Shown piece after piece: positions 11,127-21,179 of a DNA stretch of 64,000 nucleotides (its first letter is position 1; every line of letters starts with the position of its first letter). The stretch is from assembly GCA_014529385.2 (NCBI GenBank), contig CM043957.1, forward strand, positions 84,117,381 through 84,181,380, in the 5' to 3' direction. The notes below the pieces were generated by a model, which searched no databases, was not told the origin of the DNA, and saw only the letters and a list, made by a program, of their open reading frames with translations. This DNA is from Adiantum capillus-veneris (lineage: Eukaryota; Streptophyta; Polypodiopsida; Polypodiales; Pteridaceae). The position numbers and the translations under genes were made by a program.

Positions 11127-13520
11127 CTAACTCATGCATTTGCCGCATAATCTCCTCTGGTTGAGCTTGAGAAACTCTATAAGGAGGTTTATTAGGCGGT
11201 GAACTTTCTGGAAGAAGTTCAATTGCATGGTCATCATTGCCTCGTTCGGGAGGTAGTTCACAAGGGATATTGTCGATAAAAACATCTTGAAATCCCTTGA
11301 AAAATTTAGTAACTCTAATTCGTTGTGATTGTTTATATTTTCTGTTGCTAAAGCATAAGGTTCATTTTGAAAATCTTTAACAAAAATCATGGACACGGAA
11401 ATAGAGCTCTTTATTGACTTATTGAAAGCTTGCATATGTACAATGGGTATGGTGTTACCCAACTCCTTAGCATCTATGTACATATCTTTTTCCCTGAACC
11501 TAAAGTAGATTTTCCTTTCAGGGAATTTAACATTGGCAGCCATGCGATCAAACCATGGTGCCCCTAGGATTACATCCTCATGCTTGAGAGGAGAGATAAA
11601 GAAGTCCTCTTTGTCCACGTAGCTTTGGACATGGAGCTTCTATTTCCCAATTAAGGGAGTGACTGAAGCTTCTTGCCCCTTGAAAGCACCATCGGCAGGT
11701 AGGACATCTCCCATCTCATAGGCTTGGATGCCTAGCTTGGTGGCCAACTCTGTGGATATAAAATTGTGAGTAGAACTAGGGTCGAAGAGAATAAAAGCAT
11801 CATGTTCTCTTACCTTTCCCCAAGCATGGCATAGAGGAGATCCTTTCTGGTAAGCTTCCTCTTCTTGGATTTCAACCAAGGTATCTCTAGGAGGCTCGTT
11901 TCGTGTATTCTTGTGGGTGCAAGCATGATAAGCATGCCCTTGCTCCCTGCACTTGAAACAACGGTTATCTTTACAATAACACTCAAGCTCTTCACGAGAG
12001 AGTTTATTTTTGCCTTTATAAACTCCCTTCTCCTTAGCTTTGTTGTTATTGACGTTGCCTTTAGGAGACTTTTGGACATTGTCCTTCCCCTTAGGCTCAT
12101 TGTTACGGTTCTTGTTCTCCATGGGCTTCAGATATATCTTAGCCCCTGTTTGGAAATTGATTCATGAAGCCACCATGGTACGGTATATGACTGCAGATAT
12201 GGTGTGTGGCCTTTGGGAGTTGACATACTCGGCCATTTCTTCATTTAAGCCCGCACAAAATTGTTGTTTTTGCTCTCCAAAATCCATCTTTTTGAAGACA
12301 GTGGCTTTGACATGTAAGTACCAAAACTTGTCTACATATTTGTGAATGGATTCGTAGGGAGAGAGCTTCAAGCTTCACCATTCGGTGAGTACTTTGTCTT
12401 TGGCATCAATGGCCAAAAACTGCTTCATAATGGAAGCTCTCAAAGCTTTCCATGTTCATGGAAGCTTCACCATTTTCTCATAGGCTAGACCACCATTGCC
12501 TGACGGACTTTTGAAAGTGCATGGCTACATAGTGTAGCTTAGAGGACTCCGTAAAGCCCTCATCTCCAAACACCGCATCAAATTGTTGGATGAAAGCCAA
12601 GAATTTGTATGTATCACCAAAGGTGCCATCATAGGTAAGGAAATAGATGCTCTTTCCTCCCTCTTTGAACTTGTTGAGCTTGGACGATCTCTTCCATGCG
12701 GCATAGGATTTCCTATGGCCTCTTCCTTTTGGTCGTTTGAAAGTTGCACCATCACTTTCTTCAGAGGAGGAAGAACTTGAGGAGGATGGAGAAGAGGGTG
12801 ACCTCTTTCTCGCGTTTTTCTTGCCTTGGTCTTCCTTGTCTACACCATCACTTTCTTCATAAGAGGAAGAAGATGAAGAAGATGGAGAAGAGGATGACCT
12901 CTTTCTCGCCTTTTTCTTCTCTTGATTTCTATCATCCCCCCTTGAATTATGGTGTGGAGAAGTGTGCGATGGTCTTCTTTGTGTAGAAGGTGATGGAGAG
13001 CGTTTTCTCGCCTTTTTCTTCTCTTGCTTTCTGTCATCCCCCCTTGAATTATGGTGTGGAGAAGTGTGCGATGGTCTTATTTGTGTAGAAGGTGATGGAG
13101 AGTGTTTGCCCGCCACCTTCGTGGAGCTATCTCCGCCCAGGTGTCAGGAGACTCACTTATTTCTCGTTCTTTTGGTGGGGGCTCTTGAGTTCTCCTTTGG
13201 GAAGGAGATGCATCATCAAGTAGTAGATTTTTGAGCCCTTCGTATGTATCCTCTTCTTCTTCCCAAATCGGAGAGAGACCTCTTTTGGAAGTCTCACAAG
13301 GAGGCTTCCTAGGTACTCTCTCTTCTTGGTGGGGAGTTTGGAGAATCCCATGACCACAAAGCTACCGTTACACTTCACTTTGGAGGGATGGATTGCCCAT
13401 GGCTTGTTGAAGCCTAGAAACAAGGTAGTTAACAAGCATAGAGACATCATTAGTAGCCCGCTCATTAGCAAAATCAAAGCTATCAACATTAATTTCACTC
13501 TCTTTACTATTGTCATCCAT
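11127..13520 (-). pseudogene. Chromovirus gag, zinc knuckle and protease
   Basis: The start codon is the complement of 13518-13520, matching the clean start at 38045 in the second element. A Ser/Arg-rich amino-terminal part with internal repeats is followed by the retrotransposon gag domain (FLTYDGTFGDTYKFLAFIQQ, ending QWWSSL). Next is a CCHC knuckle CFKCREQGHAYHAC near 11935 and a protease block THNFISTELATKLGI near 11740. The protease active site reads D-P-S-S instead of D-S/T-G. Frameshifts occur near 13120, 12480 and 12160. Confidence 0.88.
12747..13109 (-). repeat. In-gene tandem repeats in chromovirus gag
   Basis: Two 102-bp units (12906-13007, 13008-13109) encode a basic RPSHTSPHHNSRGDDR-type repeat ending KKKARKRS. 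Two further units of about 96 bp (near 12747-12842 and 12843-12938) encode a poly-Ser plus EESDG repeat ending in the same basic motif. The second element has a single unit of each at 37440-37661, so the expansion is specific to this copy. Confidence 0.85.
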
Positions 13521-13652
13521 TCTAACAACTTTTAGGTATAAACCTTTTTAGGTGTACTTTGGCACTTCAAGACCTAGTTGCTACTTCTCTTTACCCCTTT
13601 AGAAAAGCACTCAAGCTCATGTACCCATGGCTCAAATATCATTAATTTCAAG

Positions 13653-13657
13653 AAATA
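13653..13657. repeat. Target site duplication, left side of composite
   Basis: AAATA precedes the LTR and pairs with GAATA at 24788-24792 after the other LTR, one mismatch in five. The unbroken chromovirus relative reads CAAGGAATAGAAG at about 30951-30963, confirming the site. Confidence 0.85.
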
Positions 13658-14637
13658 TGTTAGCAGCGGCTAACACAGGCTACACCGAATATGCATCAAG
13701 CGGGAGATATGCTATGGATGTGACTCACTGTTTCCTACTCACTTTGTATAAGTCTAGGGCTCAATGGGGAGTTCCAAAGTTGTATATGCTAGCTAGAGGG
13801 CTCAAACTTCATTCCATAGTAGAAGAGATTGTGGTAAAAGCCTTTGAAAGGAAGCCTCTATTCAAGGAGGCTTCATTCTTAAGTATCCACTCTTGAGGAT
13901 CCACTTTTGAGAGCTCCCTTTCTCTTGAGTGTTCACTCTATGGATGGCCTAGCCTTGAGCTTAATGCCCATGCTTAAGAGGCTAATGCTAGTCCATTGTA
14001 ATTAGAGAACCATTCTTAATCTAATCTCTACTTTCTCATTAGTCTACTTCTTCTCTATCCATTATGCCATGAAGTAGTTTCACCTTTCTCATTATTCTAG
14101 ATTTGAGTTTGTGTGATGACTTCTTGCTATTAACCACTCTTATCCTTCTATCGGCATTCGATTTGCGATATTTAGCATCACTAATTAGGTTGATCAAGTT
14201 GGTTTTTAATCTTGTAGTTAGTGTGTGTGCCCTATTGTTTGCTTATGTGTGCATAGGTTTTATGAAACTCAAGCACCATTCACCTTCTGTGTGTAGCTAT
14301 TGATAAAGTGCCTTGATTGGCATGTGGTGATTGGAGAAGCCAACACCAATGCAATTAGTGTGCGCTTATCATTAGTGTGCTTTGGTTTTCTAGTCTATGG
14401 TAAGTTGGACTTTGGTGGGCTTGATGTGTGTAGGAGTTGATTGATTAGTGATTAGAGTATGATTAGAGTTAGTCTTGCCATGACTAATCTCTACTTGTAT
14501 TGGATGAGCATACTCATGAATCCTCTTATTCTATTAATCTGATGCTGGTGCTTCCATACCCTAGTTGGGTTGCCAATCCACGGATTGATAATTTTGTGTG
14601 GGTTGCGATTAGGTCGTTGCTACAACGCCTCCCAACA
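13658..14637 (+). repeat. Composite element 5' LTR (980 bp)
   Basis: It starts TGTTAGCAGC and ends CTCCCAACA, directly before the primer site. By eye it differs from the 3' LTR at 23819 more than the two 3' LTR copies (5488, 23819) differ from each other. That fits an insertion older than the tandem duplication. Confidence 0.92.
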
Positions 14638-14639
14638 TT

Positions 14640-14657
14640 TGGTGCCGCTGCTGGGGA
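14640..14657 (+). other. tRNA-Asp-type primer binding site of composite
   Basis: TGGTGCCGCTGCTGGGGA is two bases from the LTR end. The intact version at 46547-46564 is TGGCGCCGTTGCCGGGGA, complementary to the 3' end of plant tRNA-Asp as in Athila/Tat-type Gypsy elements. Three transitions here would weaken priming. Confidence 0.85.
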
Positions 14658-16555
14658 TCGATAACCTAAGCTAGTGATGTTTAGAACAGAGTAATTTCAC
14701 TACTAATTTCATCGGTTTTTAAGTGTGTATAACTCAATTTTGGTTTGATTTGATGATGTTGTGCAAGAAATTGAAGCTAATTTTTTGAGTTATGAATACC
14801 CCAAACCCTCAATTTCACTAATTTCATACTAACCCTTACTAATTTTGCTTCATCTCCATGCCAATTGTACTAATTTCATGCTAACTTTTACTAATTTTTG
14901 ACTAACTTTGCTAACCTAACCACTAACATTTGATGTGTAATGATTGATTATTCCCCTTGCAAGAGGTGGAATCAACACTTTTATCAAGTTAATTTTGCTA
15001 ATCCATGCTTCATTTGATGATTTGAGTGTTTAATTTTTTTGCCTACAATGGTCTTTTTGGGCTAGTTTGGAAAAGCCACACATGTGTGTGCAAGATGGAA
15101 TCGTCGCGTGTAGCAAGGACTAGCTGGGATGCAATCGATTGTAAGTTCATTGACCTACTCCATTCAATATTTGGGTGATTGATTTCATTCCAATGTGTTA
15201 CTAATTTATTGCTAAAATTAGGTGTGTAAATCAATAGAGCTACAATTTGCACCTAATTTGATTGTTTTGGAATGAAATTGATGGTCAATTTTGACTAGTG
15301 AATGATGTGTGTGCCAAGAATAAGCTTGATTTGCAACAAGAATTCATGTGTGTGCATAACAATCATTGTGTGTGTAATGCACCAAAGAGGGAAAAAAATT
15401 TCAAAAAATTCAAGTGTGTGTGCACGTAATCTTGAGTGTGTACATACACAAAAATTGAGAAAATTGATGATATGTGAGTATGCAATCATGTAATTGATGA
15501 GTATGCTATGCTAATTCAATCATTGGATAAGCCTAAATGAGAAAAAATTGGTCAAAATTTGAGTATATGTGTCCATCCAAGACCACTTGATTTTCAATGA
15601 TTGATGGTCAATTGGGACACCCAAATGCTTTTTGATAATGAAAAATGTGTGCAATCATAAGGTATAAGCTTAAATGTATTGTCAATTGAGCCAAATTTAA
15701 ATTTTTGTACTTAATTTTTTAGTGTGTGCATTGCTTGATTGGGTCAAAATAGTGTTACTTTTTTTAAAAAAATTGAGCATGCATGCATTCAATTATGCTT
15801 GATTGAGTTTGCACTTTGGGCATTGCAATGAGAAATTGATGGATTATTTGCATATAATTTTGGCCTAAATTTGGGTGTGTATGCCAATTAATGGCGTGTG
15901 CAATCCAATGGGTGAATGAATAATTGATATTTTTTACCAATTATGATGATGAATTGGCCAAATAATTGATATGGGTATCACAAATCGGGTCATATGTTGA
16001 GATAGATTGCTCAATTGATGCCCAATTGTGAAGATTTTCTTGTATTGCCATGCTAATGATTGATCTAGATGATGAACATGGCAATGTTGCATTCATTTAT
16101 GTTCTTAATTGTAGCCAAAAATCACTCAAGTTTACACATACAAACCATAAATGACAACCCTAATAAGGTTTGAATGATCAGGGTTTTCAGATATGAGCGA
16201 TTAATTTTGCAATGATGAAAAATCGGTTTTGAATAGGCAAGTGTTTTGTGCCAATTGGGTTTGCCTAATTGTGGATATCCGTGGATATGAGCAACTTGTG
16301 GATATCCGCGGATATGAGCAACTTGAGTTGCAATTGATAAATTGTATTGAATTGGCAATTGAAATAAAATCATGTATTAGTGAAGCTTGTGTGCATTTCC
16401 CCATTGATTGATAAATTGTATTGAATTGGCAATTGACAGAAAATCATGCATTAGTGAAGCTTGTGTACATTTCCCCATTGATTGATTCAAATTTGAAATC
16501 AAAACCAAAAACTCTTCTGCATTCCAATCCACTCTAACATTATATGAAGAACTTT
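14658..16555 (+). other. Non-coding 5' interior of composite element
   Basis: AT-rich, with no coding signal. The first 600 bp are colinear with 46565-47130, including the shared block GATGGAATCGTCGCGTG near 15092 and 46987. From about 15300 it carries many GTGTGTGC-type motifs. Two direct tandem repeats lie at its end (16271-16324 and 16336-16483). Confidence 0.8.
16271..16483. repeat. Two short tandem repeats before the Copia junction
   Basis: A 27-bp unit containing GGATATCC palindromes is repeated at 16271-16297 and 16298-16324. Then a 74-bp unit starting GATAAATTGTATTGAATTGG is repeated at 16336-16409 and 16410-16483. They lie within 100 bp of the point where Copia sequence starts. Confidence 0.85.
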
Positions 16556-16571
16556 ATATGAACTATAGATT

Positions 16572-17189
16572 TTGCATGAGGAAGATGATATGGACACTTT
16601 CCTTGCTAGTGTCAAGGATATCAATGAGCAACTTATTTCTGCAGGTGAAGTCATTTCAGACAGTTCCCTTGTGCATACTGTTCTTGATGCCTTACCAGAT
16701 TCTTACCAGACTGTTGCTAGTACTTGGAGACTTATGACCCAAGGAAATCCTAAAGTTGTCAAGTTTGATGCATTATGCACATTGCTGTTGCAAGAGTCGC
16801 TTTCCAGAAAAAACAGGACTAGACAGCGTGCAGTTGAACAAGCTTTTATTGCTTCTAAAAGAAAGGGTGGTAACAACAATGCAGCCACTTCTTATGGTTC
16901 TCCTGCGAGCGGCAAAAATACTGTTCCTAATGCTTCTGCTGACAGCACTTCGTTTTCTGACAGCAAAAAGAAGATGCATTGCCATTATTGTAAAGCTAAT
17001 GATCACTTGATCAAGCAGTGTCCAAAGTTGAAGGCAAAAGAGGCTAAGAAGAAAGAGGGTGGTTCCACTACAAATGCACCCATTGTTGAGTCTTCTGTAA
17101 AAGGAGACTATAATGTTGATGTTGATGCTGCATGGGCTTTTAGTGCAGAGTGCACTTACAATCCTACTGTTCATGATGCATGCTTATGA
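16572..17189 (+). pseudogene. Copia gag C-terminal half with zinc knuckle
   Basis: The frame has the gag segment SSLVHTVLDALPDSYQTVAS, a Lys-rich stretch, and a CX2CX4HX4C nucleic-acid-binding knuckle, CHYCKANDHLIKQC, at about 16980-17021. It ends at a TGA at 17187-17189. The real start codon is absent because of the 5' truncation. Confidence 0.88.
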
Positions 17190-17977
17190 GTTGCTGCAGA
17201 TTCACATGTGTGGTATTTTGACAGTGGTTCTACAAAGCACATTACCTCACATCGTGAAGTTTTTTACCTCTCTTGAGTCTGGCCCTCATGGGAATTCAGT
17301 CACTTGTGCCAACAATGCCTCTTATCTAGTTCAGGGAGTTGGAAAGATTGTGCTTACTGCTGCTAATGGCAGTTCTTTCACACTTGTTGATGCACTTTAT
17401 GTACCTGGGACCAAGAAGAATCTCTTGTCTGTATCCGCACTTGCTAGACTTGGACTTGTAGTCAAATTTGTGGATTACAGATGTACAGTTCATGATCTCA
17501 GTTTTGGTGACGAAATTGTTGCATCTGGCCTTTTGTGCCGTGGGCTGTATAAGCTCACTTTGTATGACAAGTGTGGACAAAATTTTTCAAATGCTGTTGC
17601 AGATTCAAGGGCTATTTCAAATGCAAAACTTTGGCATGCACGTTTTGGTCATCTGAATTTTGCCAGTTTGCTGTGTTTGCAGAAATCTAAGTATTTTGGG
17701 TAAGATGCAGCGTTCTAAGTTTCCAAAGGATGGTTCAGTTCAGGCCACATGCAGGTTGCAACTTGTGCATAGTGATGTTTGTGGACCCATGAAAACTCCG
17801 TCCCTGGGCAATTACCTGTACTTCGTGACTTTCATTGATGATTACTCCAGGCATACATGGGTATTTCCGCTTAAAGCGAAGTCCGAAGTTTTTATTAGCT
17901 TCAAACAATTTCAGGCTATGGCTGAAAATGTGTCGAAATGTACTATGGGCACCCTCCTTTCCGATCGAGGGGGATAA
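17190..17977 (+). pseudogene. Copia protease and integrase N-terminal part
   Basis: The protease active site DSGSTKHI is at about 17221, in a different frame from the following VLTAANGSSFTLVDALYVPG block. The integrase zinc region (LWHARFGHLN) and core (HSDVCGPM, TFIDDYSRHTWVF) follow, with frameshifts near 17240 and 17700. Where the second catalytic Asp is expected (about 17965) the frame reads LLSDRGG and stops, so the core is broken. Confidence 0.86.
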
Positions 17978-18039
17978 AACACCAATGTACAATGCCTTAT
18001 ACACCTTAGCAAAATGGTGTTGCTGAGAGGAAGAACAGG

Positions 18040-18849
18040 TCACTGACGGAAATGGCACGATGTATGGTCAAAAGTCAAGCTTTGCCGCATTCTTTTTGGC
18101 TTGAGGGCATCATGTGTACCACTTATGTACTTAACAGGTGTCCTACGAAAGCTTTGCAGTCTATTACTCCATATGAAGCATGGCATGATAGAAAGCCTTC
18201 TATTGAGCACATGCGTGTTTTTGGTTGTTTGGCATATGCTTTGGTGCCACAAGTCCAGCGCAGAAAATTGGATGATAAGGCTGTCAAATGTCTTTTTGTT
18301 GGTTATAGTCATGAAAGCAAAGGTTACAGGTTGTATCATCCACAAACAAAACGTATTCTGGTTTCTCGGCATGTAGTGTTTGTGGAAGATTCTATTCAAC
18401 CCTTCCTGTCATGTACTAGAGACAGTAACGTAAGCTCACAGGACATTTATGACACTTTGTTGCCTCTTTTCAGTGGTGGAAATACAAATGTAAGTTCCAA
18501 TGATAGAAATGTACAGCCTATGGGGGTTTCTGAAAATGTTCAAGATCAGCCTATTACTGATGCAGATGTACATGATGTACATCTGATGTACTTCATAAGG
18601 AAAGGGCTGAAAATGAGCAGGCTAGAGGTAGGCCAAAATGGCTGGTGCACACTTTGCGTGATAGTAAATTGGATGCACCTTTGTCTAGTCATACTCATTC
18701 AGGCTCTCGCCATGGATCTTATGCATCAGATTGTTATGCTTTGGCTGTGTCTAGCTTACATGATGTTGAGGAGCCTCTGTCTTTTCATGAAGCACAAAAT
18801 TCATAAAATTGGATGGCTGCCATGCAATCAGAATATGATGCACTCATAG
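18040..18849 (+). pseudogene. Copia integrase C-terminal part and linker, right copy
   Basis: The sequence resumes at the conserved NGVAER-like region (about 18014) and runs through NRCPTKALQSITPYEAWHD and the LFVGYSHESKGYRLY block. It matches 2-667 closely. A frameshift near 18600 moves the linker into another frame. Confidence 0.86.
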
Positions 18850-18879
18850 AAAATGGCACATGGACTTTATGTGATTTGC

Positions 18880-20312
18880 CTCCTGGCAAAAAGGCCATTG
18901 GTACGAAGTGGGTTTACAAGTTGAAACGCAAGCCGGATGGTTGGTGAGATTGATCGCCATAAGGCTCGACTTGTTGCAAAGGGTTATGCAAAACAAAAAG
19001 GATAGATTATGAAGAGACTTTTGCTCCCACTTGTCGTATGACTACTGTGCATTTTCTATGTGCATTGACAGCTCATTTTGGTTGGAATGTACATCAATCA
19101 GACATTGTTACTGCTGTCTTGAATGGTGACATATTTGAGGAAGTTTATGTAACGCAGCCTCGCGGTTTTGTCATAAAAGGACAAGAGGACAAAGTGTGCA
19201 AATGTAAGAACGCTTTCTATGGGTTGAAGCAATCTCCTCATGCTTGGTATGAGAAAGCTGACACTCATTTGGTTAAACGAGGCTTTCCTAACAGTCCAAC
19301 AGAAAGCACATTGTATGTAAAGCGTGAGGCTGATGTACTTCTCATTGTGGTTCTTTATGTTGATGATTTGCTGATCACTTGACCAAATGAGAGACATATT
19401 GCTGAATTTATGGCTGATTTGAATGCTACTTTCAAGATGAAATATTTGGGGATGTTGCATCATTACTTGGGTATACAGTTTAAGCAGTGTGATGTTGGTA
19501 TTGCCTTGTGTCAGAAAAGTTACATAGAGACATTGCTATGTAAGTTTGGACTTGAGGATTGCAAACCTGTTGCCACTCCCATGGAAATAGGTTTGAAGTT
19601 GAGTCTACATGATGCTGGCGATCCTGCTGATGTCACTCTTTATCAAACTGCTGTTGGCTGCCTCATTTATGTATGCAACACGAGAATGGATATTCAATTT
19701 GCAGTCTCACAGGTCAGTAGATTTATGCATAGGCCAGGGTCTAAGCATTGGCAGGCTGTCAAGAGGATTTTCCACTACCTTAGTGGCACTTTACATCTTG
19801 GCTTGTTTTATCCCAAGGGGGGATCATTTCCGCCAAACTTACATGCTATTTCGGACTCAGATTGGGCTGGTTGTTTTGACACACGAGTGTCCACAAGTGG
19901 TTTTTCTTTCATGCTTGGCAGTTCATGTATATCATGGTTGAGCAAGAAGCAACCAACTATGGACACTTTGAGTTCTGAGGCTGAGTACAGGGCAGTCTTC
20001 ACAGTTACGGTTGAGTGTGTATGGCTCAGACGCCTTATGGCTGATTTGGGTGTTGGACAGGACACTGCCAACACTATCTACACTGACAGTCAGAGCGCAT
20101 TGGCAGTTGCGAGGAACCCAATTTTTCATGCTCGCACAAAGCACATTGAGGTGCATTACCACTATGTCAGGGAGAGACTCTCAGAAGGCGAGATAAGCTT
20201 GGCTTATGTGCCAACACAGAATAACCTTGCAGATCTTTTCACAAAGGCATTGTCTCGTGAGAAGCTTGAAGCTTTCCACAAAGCTTTGGGCTTACTCCCC
20301 TTTGTGGACTGA
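18880..20312 (+). pseudogene. Copia reverse transcriptase and RNase H, right copy
   Basis: RT blocks include DIVTAVLNGDIFEEVYVTQP, FYGLKQSPHAWYEK and YVDDLLIT, stopped at 19380-19382. From 19410 the frame is open for 300 codons through HHYLGIQF, the RNase H start DSDWAGCFDTRVSTSG, the SSEAEYRA and YTDSQSALAVAR blocks, and NLADLFTKAL. This is the best preserved coding stretch of the window. Its stop at 20310-20312 is followed by the purine tract and the LTR. Confidence 0.9.
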
Positions 20313-20387
20313 TCATGTCCTTAGGACATGGCACTTCCCTTTACTCATGTGCCAGCTCTCGTTCACCGCATCAGTTCAGGGGGGATT

Positions 20388-20614
20388 TGTTACCATATAC
20401 ATGTGGTAGTGATGTGTGTGAACACACTAGGACCGCCGAGGCATTTTTTCCGTCTTTAGGAGGTTTTTTCCCCCGAGCATTGTATATGCGCCCATCACTC
20501 TAGGGCTATCTATCTTTCCATTACACACTAAGTAACACACTCTCCATTGTGTGCCTTGAGCTTCCTTCCTCTTCTCCAAGCTGTGTGTGTTTCTCTGCAA
20601 CCCTAATTCCAACA
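20388..20614 (+). repeat. Copia 3' LTR (227 bp), right copy
   Basis: It has TGTTACCATA...TTCCAACA ends and the same length as 2142-2368. The purine tract TTCAGGGGGGAT lies directly before it. Confidence 0.93.
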
Positions 20615-20668
20615 TTTGAGAGGTACACAGAATACCTACAGTTAATGCAACGGAAACACACACACACA

Positions 20669-21177
20669 CTATTGGTCCACTGCCTCTGCCCGCCATACCC
20701 GCTCGCATACTTGAGAAGCATGCTTGAATACATCTTCACAAGTCTTGGAAAGGAGCTTTAGTTTTTCAAGAACCTTCAAGTTTTGTATCTTCTGAGACTT
20801 GAGGTGCTGAAAGCAATCAATGCCATAGACAACTACAATTTCATAATTAACTTGAATCTTGGACTCCCCTCTATGTCCAATTTGGAGATACAATTGTACT
20901 AGTGCACTGAGCCTGTCATCATCTTGAAGCTTCTCTATCTCTCTTTGCATGGGGTTGTCATTTCTCTGATTCCTCGCCTGTATTCTAACAACAACCCCTT
21001 GTATTGGTTGGTTCTCCAGCTCCGTCATTACAGTAGCCTGCATAGGACGACTTCAAGCATAAGCTCGGAGGTTAACATGACAAGGGAGGCCCCTCAACTC
21101 CATCTCTAAACCATCATCATGCTCCAGTCTCTCTCTCACTCGCTCTCTCCCTCGCCTTCTCTTGCCTGCAGTTGTCA
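20669..21177 (-). pseudogene. Antisense host-gene fragment, right copy
   Basis: This is the same structure as 2427-2935: a purine-rich leader (minus strand), ATG at 21101-21103, 145 codons with one TGA at 21053-21055, and a GTATGG donor just inside the end of the frame. Amino-acid changes against the left copy are few and mostly conservative (for example LFLQ/LYLQ), and the frame length is identical. Family unknown. The Copia LTR lies about 55 bp beyond the frame end, where an intron would be. Confidence 0.6.
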
Positions 21178-21179
21178 GC

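Larger units (their letters stand above)
16560..20614 (+). mobile_element. 5'-truncated Copia inside the composite
   Basis: The body runs from mid-gag to a complete 3' LTR (20388-20614) with the normal Copia order gag, protease, integrase, RT, RNase H. The 5' LTR, leader and first half of gag are missing: the sequence changes from composite interior to HEEDDMDTF gag sequence at about 16560. No target duplication can be assigned because the left end is gone. The right flank is the antisense gene fragment. Confidence 0.87.

Noticed and set aside
16262-16500. Possible CRISPR-like repeat cluster
   Set aside because: Only two units of each repeat, directly adjacent without spacers, in plant nuclear DNA. 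These are plain tandem duplications.
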